Of a stretch of 64,000 nucleotides of DNA, positions 12,841 to 22,950 are shown one piece after another. The stretch comes from Acanthosoma haemorrhoidale (Eukaryota; Arthropoda; Insecta; Hemiptera; Acanthosomatidae), in NCBI GenBank assembly GCA_930367205.1, contig OV884012.1, forward strand, positions 55,201,239 through 55,265,238, written 5' to 3'. The number at the start of each line of letters is the position of its first letter. Positions within the stretch are counted from its first letter, which is position 1. The notes beneath the pieces were generated by a model, which was given only the letters and a program-made list of their open reading frames with translations, was not told where the DNA came from and did not search any database. The position numbers and the translations under genes are program-made.

Positions 12841-14562
12841 GACAAAGAAACATATTTTTTGCTGTTGAAAAAGCTATGATTTTTCTGTTTTTTATTTGCA
12901 TATTTTCTTTTCATTATCATGTTTTTAAATAAAAAGTTATAGCAAACCAATAAAAAATTACATAAATATGTTAGTGTGCTACTTTTTTTGTGGAACAATA
13001 AAATTCTTTTAGTCTATAGATGATGCTTGTGAGAATTGTTGGACAGATTTGTATAGGAAGAGAGAGAGGGACAGAGCAGTGGTCACAGGAGTGGATGACT
13101 GCCTCACCCGAATCCTGGCCCTATTAGATTGGGCGATGGGGACTGCAGGCGGCCGATAAGCGGGTCCCTTTCAGTGCTAGATCACACAGTCGAATCGACT
13201 CACCGCGCAGAAAAAAGGACCTCCGCCAGAACTCTCAAGTGGACCAATCGAATTTGACCCTCTTCAATGTCCATTACCCCCAGGCGGGGGTCAAACCTCC
13301 ACTCGGAATTTGTCGGAACGGTGTGCCCCTCAGTGAGTGAGGATAAAATCAAACCCGGCTACATCACAGGTCGCTGGGATCCGTTGACATACCGTTTTAT
13401 TCCATTAGCTTGGAATGCTTTTAGGTGGCTGGCACTGGTGTCGGAGTGGAGTGAGCTCATTGACAAGGTGTGGCATATTTTTTTCATTCGGTTTTCTGGC
13501 CATTGTTTACATTTTGTGAAATAATCCTTCGCACGGAATGATTCTCTTTTCACAGAGAAAGCGAAAACTGAAAAAAAAAATCATTCTCAAACATGTGTCA
13601 CTGCTAGAATATAGTGAGATAGTGACTACAAAGCATAATTACAGTCATGAGGTTATTAATTATAAATGATAATGTGATAATAAAGTACACAATAGAATAA
13701 ACAATATAAAATACCAATAACTAAAATAATTTAACAGGTGCAGTCAAATCCTTGGTGAATTGTATTGATCGATCTACTTTAGGTGGTTTATACGGGTTTT
13801 ATCTACGACTTCCATCATACCTCGTGTCGTGTCCTATAAAACACTCTCTACTCTCTATAAGCTCCGCCTCACGTGTGGGACTGGGGTGCCTCATAGTCCA
13901 GGCCGGTTCTGGTAAGCTTTCTCTCACGCTTTCACCATCTCAGGCTCGCATCGGATGAATCTCTGAATGATTCCGTTTTATGTCCAAATAAATTCCAAAA
14001 AAAAACAAATAAATTAGCAATACAAAACAATAAGATAAAATATACAGTCATAGTACAATTCAAACAATAATAAATACCAACACAAGCTGAAGGTGCGTAG
14101 GTTATATATACAATTACTATAGATGATGTTGATTCCAGAAAAGTTGTAACAATCGCCGATAATTGTTTCTGATCAATTTCCATGTTAGGAACAACATTTG
14201 CTGTTTAGGAAACCTATCCTACCTCTGCCTCTCCATTCAACACAGTTGGAACTCATCAAACTGATCACGGAATATCCACTTCAGGTAAAGGATACAGTCT
14301 TCGTAAATTCCACTCTTCTCGGTTTCGATTTACGTATTTGTTTCGGTTCATTGGTTTCATCATAATTTAAACTAAATTTCTTTACCCAAATGCCATTATG
14401 GTGGCAAAATAAACACAACGATGCAATGCACTTGATAAAAGTATATCAAAGTTATAGATGACAGTAGTTTGCAATCTTCTTGACATTGTGGCAGCATAGG
14501 GAGTTATTTTGAAACGTTTATAAATATAGCCTAGTTTCCTAGTCAAGGGGCATGTGATTTAA
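12841..14562. other. GC-richer island without recognised gene
   Basis: 13,060-13,540 is distinctly GC-richer than its surroundings and contains an 85-codon ATG frame (13,267-13,524, plus) with ITGRWDPLTYRFIPLAWNAF, plus an overlapping minus-strand frame. Neither matches a family I know. The rest of the stretch is AT-rich and empty. A donor-like GTAAGC occurs at about 13,912, without an identifiable exon. Confidence 0.25.
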
Positions 14563-14787
14563 AGTAATGTGGGACAATCCACGTTTGTCTTGACTGCATA
14601 CCTGCTTGATGGTATTAGTGATAGCTGTGGCAAAAATGGTTCAAACATAATTCTTTTAGATACATTTCAAAATCTCTCAACTGGTGGTGCTCAATATTTT
14701 AAAGGGAAATATGGTGAACCACTGATAATCGTATTGACTAGCTCACCGTATAAGTCATATTTAAAAATATATCTCCTACTGGAATAA
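14563..14787 (+). other. Unassigned 73-codon open frame
   Basis: The frame is open between a TAA just upstream and a TAA at 14,785. It has no ATG near its start (a GTG is at 14,569). The composition is protein-like and contains NIILLDTFQNLSTGGAQYFK. It may be an exon or a TE fragment. I do not recognise it. Confidence 0.2.
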
Positions 14788-16319
14788 AAATGCCAGTAAA
14801 TCAAGGGACATGACCTCCTAATCCCTAGAGCAGCAGTGGCCATAATTTATTCGAGGAAGATTTTTTCAGGGGATTCTGTTGCATCTAAAACTCCAAGAAT
14901 TGGCTTCTTTGGGTATAATGCAACTTATTCATGATTTAAATACATTATGCTTTTAAAAGCGAGGATACGCAGTACAGAGAATTATCCCTATTATAGGAGG
15001 ACGATGTGTCTATAAATTAATTGCTGCATGGCAAAAAACAAAATACAAATACTGGAAATTAAATTAATAGTTATAATACATCGAAAATGAATTTACGAAA
15101 AAGTACAAAATGGTAACAAAAATATAGTGATATGTCTCCGTGTAAAACAGATAATGTGCTCAAAGTAAGTGTATGTCATCATAGTTATGGTGTGTCATGT
15201 TTGTTGGAGTGTAGGGCTTGCATGATGAGTATCTAACTGATGAAAAACATCTGTTCGTCGATCCAGTCTCAATACTAGGCAAAACTCAAATTGTGACCTG
15301 ACCAGTGACTAGGGCCGACCGAGGGAGTGTAAAATTCAAAGAGAATTTTTTAATTGATTTTTTCGATTGCTCACTATATTATGCGTGTTATGAATTCCTG
15401 TACTTTACTTTTACTGTACTTTTATGTTATTTAAGTTTCAATCCCTGAAGAACACTTAGACATCAGTAAAGTACATTTACACTAACATTACAAAATCATA
15501 CACCCCTTCCAACGACAAACTGTACATCACTATAGCTTCCATACACATAACATTCTAAAAAAAAATTAAGTGATTAGTTACATATTAGAATAATTATGAA
15601 ACTCAAATGGGTGATGTGACGTTAGTAATGTACCGAAAGACACATAAAACAATTGATAGCGTTCTCGATCTTATGTCAGTCGACAATATTTTATGAAATA
15701 TTATATTAAAATTAACTACTTTTGTAAGTGTTCGTCTATATAATTACTATTAAAAGAAAAAAACTAGTTATGAGACTAATGGAAGGAATAAATTTTATGA
15801 TGGTGTGAGACAGTGGGGAATAGCTTGGATCAGGTTCGAGAGAGGTAACCAACAGTCGAGGATCAAATCCCCTTTCACTTAGGATACCGGTGGTGCCTGA
15901 TCAAAAGGAGGCTTCTAATCAAGATCAGAGCAAACTCCTCAATAATCAGGGCATCCGTCTCTTACTCCAATCTATTTCGATTGACTGGAATCTACCTGTC
16001 TCACATGGAGGAAAGGTCTAAAGAAAGTACATGTACTAAAAAAAATAATTGCGCCTCTCGATATTAAAAAAATTATATGGGCAAGAGGTGACGTATTCGT
16101 CTCTAAGTAATTTTATCTCCACTTCTTTTGATCGCGCTCTGCTATTGTTGAATCCATTTTTGGCATATAAGTGCCTATATTTGTTAATAGTTAGCCTTCC
16201 GTCGATATATTCCATCTATGGTAAGTCTCCTTCAGGATTGTTTATATTTAAATTTTTAATAAAGTTTACTTCAGTATCTCAACATCATCATGTGTTTGTA
16301 TCTGATTATGGATTGACCG
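14788..16319. other. No gene seen
   Basis: AT-rich. A GC-richer patch at 15,800-16,020 contains a weak RNA polymerase III B-box-like sequence (GGATCAAATCC at about 15,860) with a loose A-box-like sequence about 40 bases upstream. No cloverleaf can be drawn, so no tRNA or SINE is called. Confidence 0.35.
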
Positions 16320-16565
16320 CTAAAAAGCAGATTTCTGGTTACTGTTGGATCGGTCTTCTTGTAGATCTATTAGTTTATCTTGCTGATAAATTTGCGAATT
16401 TTCACTTTGAATTATCTTCAATTTTTTCATAGCGTCAATTGCAAGTAATATATCAAAGGATGAGTTGTCATTTTCGTCTAAGCAAGTTTTTATTGAATCA
16501 GTGATATTCCCAATACGAAAAATAATAGTAGCTTGGGATGAATTATTCGATGATAATATAAATAA
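16320..16565 (-). other. Unassigned 81-codon open frame, minus strand
   Basis: This is the most protein-like unassigned frame here. It runs on the minus strand from a TAA-bounded start to TAG at 16,320-16,322 and is polar, Asp/Ser/Asn/Gln-rich, with a probable helix (MKKLKIIQSENSQIYQQDKL). It lacks an N-terminal ATG; the only one is about 45 codons in. It may be an internal or terminal exon or part of a TE ORF. A plus-strand 127-codon frame that overlaps the downstream part starts from TTG and looks random. Confidence 0.25.
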
Positions 16566-17279
16566 TTAAACAATCTTAATTACCAATTATTTTAATCACC
16601 AGGATATCAGTACTAACTAGATATTAGAAATTTCTCTGAATATTTTAGGGTTTGGTATCGATGTATTTTACCAGAATTATCAGTATTGGGGGGAATATGA
16701 TCTATGAGAGTAAGTTACAGATATTGATAGTTTATCTAGTGAATAAATTGAAGTAGTTAATTAAATTATCATAAAAATTGATTTAATTAGTTGATTCTGC
16801 GTGAAAGGAAATAATGGGGTTCTAAAATAAGTGAGATATTATTTACAGTGTCCGATTAATTTAGACTTTTTTAATCACTGAAAGCAGAAGAAAAAAGCTC
16901 ACTATTTTTTATTACTGTGCATCTGTTCTTTATAAAAGGAAATACATTAATGTGAAAAAAAAGCAATTTATTTAATGAATTCCAAAAGTTTATGAAGGGT
17001 TTGTTAATTGGGTCGACAGAAGGGCCAACTTCACCCCTCTTTACTCGGTTATGTCATTCTTTTTAGGAAGACACTGGGACCACATTCATCTTGCCCTTCT
17101 AGCAAGAGCATTCTTTTAATCTAATTGCTGTAATTAAGTTGATTTAGAACTACAACGAACAAAGTAGTTGGATTGATTTAAAGTGTTGCACATTAGTTGC
17201 AGAATTCATTCAGTTAATTAGAACTTTTGAAATTCATTAAAGCTATAGTTTCAGCTAGTAATTTTGTGTGATCATTGTA
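16566..17279. other. No gene seen
   Basis: AT-rich sequence upstream of the gypsy relic. No copy of the 3' LTR start (TGTTATGGC) is present here, so most of the 5' LTR appears to be lost. Confidence 0.4.
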
Positions 17280-17489
17280 TATATATATATAATTTTTGAT
17301 CGTCGGGAGACGACAACTAGTGCCGGAACCCGGGAACTAACGAGTGTTCGGATAAAACGACACGTGAGTCAACTAATTTTTGTTTCGCTTTTGCTTTACT
17401 TTCTGCTTCTTACTCTCTTTCCGTTTTTTGTTCTTTCTTGATCCTTTTAATCCGGAAAAAGTGTAGAGTTACGGCCGACCGCCTTCAAA

Positions 17490-18011
17490 GTGACGCCTCC
17501 GTTACCGAGCGAAGCGTTGCTCGATGTTAATGCAAACTCCCGCACCTGGATGAAGGTGCGAGCAGCGACGTCGCAGGACCTGAGAAGGACGATATTCGAC
17601 CTGGAGAATTTCTATAGAGAGGTGGGTGAGTTAAATCACCTCATTTAAGGTGGTAATAGAATTATGGAGAGAGTAGAAGCGAAGACAAACGAAGGCCTAC
17701 TAGACCCTGGGGATGTTAAATCAATAAAAGCAGACCTGGTGTGTCGTATTAAAAGTAACGTATTGAATTTAATACAGGCGGATGAGGACACCCCATGGGC
17801 CGTGGTGAAGGAACGATTGAAGAAGGCTTATGGAGGAAACCGATGGACACTGGAAGAGGATATCTTTCAAATGTTTCGGGAAACACGACATCCGGTTCAA
17901 ACGAGAGACCAATGCGCCGGGGAGCTGTTGGCACGGTTCAACAATATTACCCAAAATATGAGAGAAACGATAAACCTTTCTGGTGGATGGCTTTCTTGTC
18001 GACCATTCTAA
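17490..18011 (+). pseudogene. Gypsy-relic gag (matrix/capsid part)
   Basis: A frame open from about 17,490 encodes the Gag N-terminus and stops at 17,647. After a short gap an ATG frame (17,664-18,011) continues with a capsid-like helix-rich stretch including EDTPWAVVKERLKKAYGG and FQMFRETRHP, typical of the retrotransposon Gag domain that assembles the particle. Downstream the frame is lost, but 18,060-18,290 keeps related GC-rich sequence before the zinc knuckle. The call rests on pattern and on position between the primer site and the knuckle. Confidence 0.65.
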
Positions 18012-18313
18012 ACGTATAACTAGCCAAGGAGACGGGCAAGCGGGATAACTAACCGGGGGACCAATCGTTCGTGGAGTACGCCCAAGATCTGATGGATTCT
18101 AGCGCCCGTGAAGAGGAAGGCAAGAAGGGAGTGGAGGAGTCAGGTTGGTCCAAGGTGACAACTGTAGACCTTATGCTACCTTATGCACTAGAATGCCGCA
18201 GAAAATTAGGAAAAGAAGGGAGCCACTACATGTGGAAAGAAAAAGGACGATGACAGACGGGAGGATGCCAGGCCATGGACATACCTAGAACCGGAGGAAG
18301 CAGGGAGGAACGA

Positions 18314-18412
18314 CAATGTTGCGGATGTTGGAAAGTCGGATACCTGGTGGCGCAGTACCCGCCCACGATATGCTTCGAATGTGGGATGGATGGGCATCTC
18401 GCCACGCAGTGT
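18314..18412 (+). pseudogene. Gag nucleocapsid zinc knuckles
   Basis: Reading from 18,314, a degenerate first knuckle (CCGCWKVGYLVAQYP) is followed by a perfect CX2CX4HX4C knuckle, CFECGMDGHLATQC, at 18,371-18,412. This module binds the element's RNA in Gag. A TAG follows two codons later. The perfect second knuckle is strong evidence for the retroelement call. Confidence 0.85.
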
Positions 18413-18718
18413 CCGTACGTTTAGGTAGGAAGAAGAGTATGAACCCGGGATCAGCAGAGGTGACAGAGAAGAGGACAGCAGGGACCACGGAAGGAGCAGG
18501 CGGCAGAGCACGGACGTGGGAAGGAAATGACGATACATGTGGTGGAGAATATGTCACGAAAATACGAGGGGTTTGTAGGGTGTTACCTCCTGGGAAAAGT
18601 AGGAGCAAAGGTGATGTGCAGAAAGGGGATGTGGTTCATCAGAATAGGACGAAAACTGTAGCGTCGTATGAGGACCCTGGAGGTTATAAAGGAGCAAATC
18701 GGAGCAGTCCAGTGAGAG

Positions 18719-18975
18719 GTAGACTTGAAAAAGGAAATTAGGGACAATTACGCCGACATTTTCTTAAAAGAAGGGGATAAACTTGGCATAAGGGGGGAGA
18801 CGGTACATGAGGTACCGCTCAAATAGGACCGTGTGACGTATGTCAAGGAAAGGAGATAATCACAAGCGCTGAGACAGCCTATCAGGGGGGAGATAAAGGA
18901 GTTGAAGAGGCAGGAAATCGTAGTTGACAGCACATCTCCATACAATAGTCCTCTGTGGGCCATAAAAAGTTAAGG
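18719..18975 (+). pseudogene. Gypsy-relic reverse transcriptase, N-terminal end
   Basis: One frame with two internal stops contains DNYADIFLKEGDKLGIRG, then LRQPIRGEIKELKRQEIVV and STSPYNSPLWAIKK. These are the residues leading into the first RT motifs of Ty3/gypsy Pol (family pattern 'I..L...GII+.S.SP+.SP...V+K'). The sequence continues only to EEKYRAVI-like codons at about 19,005, just before the catalytic 'D' motif would come. There a GC-rich repeat (19,012-19,170) takes over. The catalytic YXDD region is absent. Confidence 0.75.
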
Positions 18976-19011
18976 AGTAGTTGGAGAAGAAAAGTACCGA
19001 GCAGTCATCAG

Positions 19012-19170
19012 TCGGGCTCAGGTTAACTGAGTATCCCCAAAGTGAGAAGGAGACGCCCGCCGCGGGCTAGGGTCACTACAACCTCTTAGCCGCCGTCCGG
19101 CGAGCGCCCATTAAGAGATAAGGTGGGCGGACCTGTGGTCTATTGCCCTGGCTGCCGATATAGTGAAGAT
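19012..19170 (+). repeat. GC-rich dispersed repeat, copy 1 (inside gypsy relic)
   Basis: About 160 bp that match, in reverse complement, 58,740-58,922. A core of 20 identical bases starts at GAGACGCCCGCC and runs on into GGGCTAGG, followed by CTACAACCTCTTA, GAGCGCCCA, AGAGATAAGG and a diverged tail. It replaces the expected RT core and does not translate into RT, so I read it as an insertion or a recombination patch. Family unknown; no poly(A) tail or terminal repeat was identified. Confidence 0.6.
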
Positions 19171-19379
19171 ATGGTCCTTGCCAGGAATTATGAACGCCAC
19201 GATCTGTTGAGCCCTGAAGAATGCGTCTACGCCAGGATAGCCCCACTACCTACACGTAGCCAATTCAACTATTTGGGACCGCATCAAACTGCTATACTGG
19301 TGGTCGGATAGGATTGTGGTCGACCGCACTTTTATTTGGTGTACCCTACAGGTAGAAACCATCAGGCATGTAGAGCGTC

Positions 19380-19870
19380 AATGGGAGGATACCCTTGGCT
19401 TTCACCAGGGCAAAACGAACCACCGCTGGATCAAGGCAGGCCCTCAAGTACAGATATTTTTGGTGGGGCATGAAGAACACAATCACGAGCGTCATTGGCG
19501 CCTGTGACACATGCCTCATTACGAAATATTACGCAGGCATTACGCACATGGTGTCAATTCTATGGCGTTCCGGAAACTATTGCTTCCGACGGCATAGAAT
19601 AATGCAGAGATGAAGGCCGAGGCGGCGACCTTAGAGATCCGTTGGCATCATCAGGAAACCCGGGGGGAGACATAGAAAGGCTACATAATACGCTCAGTGA
19701 CCGCCGTGGGGAAAAAGGGCTAAAACCGGGAGTGGCGATGGAGAAGGCCATCATCGCATATAACCACTCGGTACATTCCGCCACGGGGTTCTCCCCGTTC
19801 AAGACGATGTTCGGACTATAGAGGATATTAGAGAGATGACAGGAGCACAGTCGTAGATGACGACCTGACA
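19380..19870 (+). pseudogene. Gypsy-relic integrase (zinc-binding and part of core)
   Basis: Frames at 19,400-19,540 carry an HHCC-type zinc-binding domain end, YFWWGMKNTITSVIGACDTC (family: 'YW.GM...V......C..C'). About 20 bases on, WCQFYGVPETIASDG at 19,545-19,600 is the part of the catalytic core holding the second Asp (SDG). IERLHNTL then supplies the likely catalytic Glu, and AYNHSVHSATGFSPF (19,755-19,800) is the well-conserved end of the core. The segment with the first catalytic Asp is deleted, and stops are present. Confidence 0.8.
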
Positions 19871-20004
19871 GCATGTGTCACCAATAATCGTATCGCACTT
19901 GGGAAGTTCTGGACGACCGTACGGAGCAAGCATGAAGAGACGATATCAGTAACAACTGGGCGCAATCGTATATCGCCGAGAGAGGTCCTGCAGAGGTAAA
20001 GAAC

Positions 20005-20128
20005 TAGCACGCACGATACGAGGGGCCTTTCCGGGTGATCACCCTCCACGCCCATAACGTGGTCACGATCGAGAGCATCACACCACCGATAAAACGAAGG
20101 ACAGTGCATTTGGAGCTGCTGAGTTTTT
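20005..20128 (+). pseudogene. Gypsy-relic integrase C-terminal end
   Basis: The frame reading YEGPFRVITLHAHNVVTIES and then KRRTVHLELLSF, ending in TAG at about 20,126, matches the C-terminal tail of Ty3/gypsy integrases ('GPF.V......NVV.I.......TVH...L'). It gives the end of Pol; the roughly 320 bases to the polypurine tract are noncoding. Confidence 0.7.
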
Positions 20129-20452
20129 AGCGGTGGAATCGGAGTCCTGGCGTTGCGACCTAATTCCGGTCTGAGCTTTGGAGTGAATGTTATAAAATTC
20201 CGATACACCTAGTCGGCGTATCACGCACTCGAGTGGTCTATGGGTTGTGCTTTGTGTGGTGTTTATTTTGGGTTTTTTTCCTCTCTTCATGTGCTATTAT
20301 AATTCTTTTGTGTGCAATGGAAGATCGTTTTTTTTTTGCTTGTCTTTTTATTGTATCAGTGTCCAAATTTCATTTCTCTAGTAAGCAAAAATTTTTTTTT
20401 ATTTATTATATATGTATAAATTTACGGGGAATGTCCGTAAACTGGTAGGGGG

Positions 20453-20620
20453 TGTTATGGCTAGTGGCAAGACATTGTTAAGCCTAATACCACAGGGCCT
20501 AATGTAAACAAAGCCTGTGTATAGATAGAGGATGAGAACAGAATAAAGCCAGCTAACAATCGAACCTGTGTGTAATATTACCGTACTTATTCTCCCTTTT
20601 TTGATTGTCGAGATAATTGA
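20453..20620 (+). repeat. Gypsy-relic 3' LTR
   Basis: A purine tract (GGTAGGGGG) directly precedes TGTTATGGC, a normal LTR start. An AATAAA signal lies at 20,542, and the stretch ends about 20,620 near TTGATTGTCGAGATAATTGA, which resembles the sequence just before the primer site at 17,300. The end is approximate. Confidence 0.6.
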
Positions 20621-22464
20621 GGAAGATCTGACAGTACTCTTGAAGAATCGTCAGGTCAGCGATTACCTTCGCGGGTAAGCTCATGGTGAGGTACGCAGTC
20701 TGAATGCCCTCCCCCCTTTAAAAAGAATCATTACTAATCAGCATTCTGAAAATATTTTAAACTTTACACTCCATGTTGGCAAAACTGTCTCTTTCCGATA
20801 TACATACATAATAGAGTATATATTACAATGTACATAAAAGAGGGATACTCCTTGTCAACAGACTGGATATACTTATGTAAGGAAAAATATGTCTTATTTA
20901 AAATTAAAGAAAACAAAAAGTTGCCATAAATTGTAATGAGTTACTGTTATAGTATGTTTAACATTATTAGATTCATTTATATATTGCTATTTTTTTATAA
21001 TGTGCTGTAATGTCGTTGTTTATTTTTTCTATATATATCTCAAGTGCGAAAAATAATGTGTTATGATTGTCTCTATATCCGGTACATAGTCAGAGATAAA
21101 TATTAACAAATATTATTTTATCAAGAATTGAAGCAGTGATTTGTATATTCTAAGAATGAACCAGTAACACAAAAATGGTTGAGGTAATAACCAGAATATT
21201 TTTGATATTCTCGATTGATGAAAGAGGATTGCTGACATAGATTTTTGTAACATACACCACGAATCATAATGATAATGGCCATAATGAAAACAATATTCAC
21301 TTTCTATTTGATTTCCGTTGACAGAAATTTTTTTGAAATTATCTTTAGTATTCTTGTTTTCTATAAATTATCTACAGGGAATTTCGGAAGATAGTTTTGG
21401 AAGTTCAAAGCAATCTGTTATGATTTTGATTTGATAATAAATATATCTCGATTTTTAGCGTAAATCAACATTTTTTCTCTTTAAAAAATATAATAATTTT
21501 TAGACATAAGTATATAAATGAGTTGAAAAGTTTGTTAGGAAATCCGCCTAAGTTAATTAATGAGAGTTGTTAGGTATTCATATAAATTTTTAAAGTTGCA
21601 ACATACTGTTTGTTTGCATCAGAAACATAATTACTAATATTTCATAACAAAGCTTGGGTAAAAAAAAAAAAACTAAATATAAGTACAGTTCAGTGCGGGG
21701 TTTTAGGATTATAAAAATATGCAGATACAAGATGAAACAGATATAACTAACAAACGTGGCTGTTAACAAAGTATAAGATATAAAGTGAAATGTGTTGGCT
21801 AGTTTGTTATAAAATCAAGTAGTTAATATATGTAATCGACACTGATATGAGTATAACAAATAAAGATGTGTTAAACTTGTCGCAAAAGAAAATAATTAGC
21901 AACATGCGTGATAGTAGTAACGTAAGATTTGTTGAATAGTCACAACAAATATGTTAATATATTTAAAAATACGTGGAGGAACAAATATAATTTAAAGAAA
22001 GTTACAGGGTGTGAAATCGATTTGAAAATTGAATATACTTGGCTTGTTTGTGATTGAAGGGGATGTCAGCTGTTTAATACATGTAGGGTATCTATGCCAA
22101 CGTGCTAGTCGAGGAGTGATGTTTCAATATGAAAATAAAAGATAAAACAAAAAAATGTACCATGTAAAATTAGTTTGCTCACCTTGTGTGACAACTCAGC
22201 TTAATCTCTCACCTAAAGTAATCATCGGATAGACGGACATAGAAGCAAGTATGTGAGTACAAATGGAGGATTAGGCACATAAAATCTTGAAGAACCACTC
22301 TAAGATAAACACTTCAATCTAAATCGTACTGAGGGGACGTGACGTGTTGCTTTGGTGACTTTTCGAATAACTCCGTTCGGGTACTCTGCCTGAATTCCCA
22401 CCTTTGAAAAATGGTGTCTGCAAATGATCTAAAATGGCCATCTCTGGGCACCTACATATTATAT
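20621..22464. other. No gene seen
   Basis: Strongly AT-rich with no open frame above about 60 codons that looks protein-like and no TE signature. Confidence 0.4.
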
Positions 22465-22950
22465 ACGAGATTTGATAAAACAGTAACGAGAACTTTTTTT
22501 ATTTAAAGTAATCCCCCTCCGATAAAATACACTTATGCCAGGGCTTTTAACAACGCTGCTTCGAAACTATTTTCAAACTTACTTTTCGATATAGCTCTTA
22601 GCTCCTTCAACGATTCTTCTTTTATCTCATCAATGCTATGGAAACCTCGCCCTTTCAAGGTTCAACTTTAAGAACAAAAAAAAAGGCGTAGAGAGCCATG
22701 TCCGGCTAATACGGTGGCTGAGGTAACACAACAGGGTAGTTTTTGCTAATAAATTACGAACTGTGAGATGTGAGCGGGAGCGTTTCCACGAATTGTTTTG
22801 CCACAACTCCCGTCGTTTTCGTTGGATCGCTTTCCGTATACGGCACATTACTTGAAAGTAAGTATACTTTATTGACTATACGACCTTCTGGCTGGACCTC
22901 ATTGCTGCTGCCTAGGACGCTGTCTTCCTTAAAACCATCCTGATTCATAA
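22465..22950 (-). pseudogene. mariner-family transposase relic (C-terminal half)
   Basis: Reading the minus strand from about 22,830 to 22,500, across frameshifts: RGNAPAHISQFVIY (family 'DNAPAHTS..V', the second catalytic Asp here replaced by Gly), then PQPPY-stop-PDMA (family 'PQPPYSPDLAPCD', third catalytic Asp kept), then GRGFHSIDEIKEESLKELR (family 'GRRFESIEEIKENSLKEL'). The plus-strand left end, ACGAGATTTGATAAAACAGT, directly after TATA, is a plausible terminal inverted repeat. This is a mariner (DD34D) element of the SETMAR-like group. The N-terminal half and other end were not recognised. Confidence 0.75.

Larger units (their letters stand above)
17280..20620 (+). mobile_element. Ty3/gypsy LTR retrotransposon relic
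   Basis: Collinear remains of one element: a primer-binding-site-like sequence, leader, gag, a zinc knuckle, the RT N-terminus, integrase pieces, a polypurine tract and a 3' LTR. At 17,318 the sequence TAGTGCCGGAACCCGGGAAC resembles a TGGTGCC-type tRNA primer site. Just 5' of it, TTTTTGATCGTCGGGAGACG resembles the end of the 3' LTR (TTTTTGATTGTCGAGATAAT), so only the last few tens of bases of a 5' LTR may remain. Most of RT, RNase H and protease are missing. Many stops and frameshifts make it long dead. GC content is well above the flanks. Components are listed separately. Confidence 0.8.

Noticed and set aside
15800..15890. tRNA or tRNA-derived SINE suggested by a B-box-like GGATCAAATCC
   Set aside because: No cloverleaf or acceptor stem can be drawn, and the A-box match is poor.
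16049..16432. 127-codon plus-strand ORF with a donor-like GGTAAGT at about 16,220
   Set aside because: It starts from TTG, has an AT-driven hydrophobic composition and overlaps a more protein-like minus-strand frame. No acceptor or partner exon was found.
18206..18608. Minus-strand ORFs of 107 and 110 codons
   Set aside because: Antisense to the gypsy relic gag and zinc-knuckle region; length is due to its GC content.
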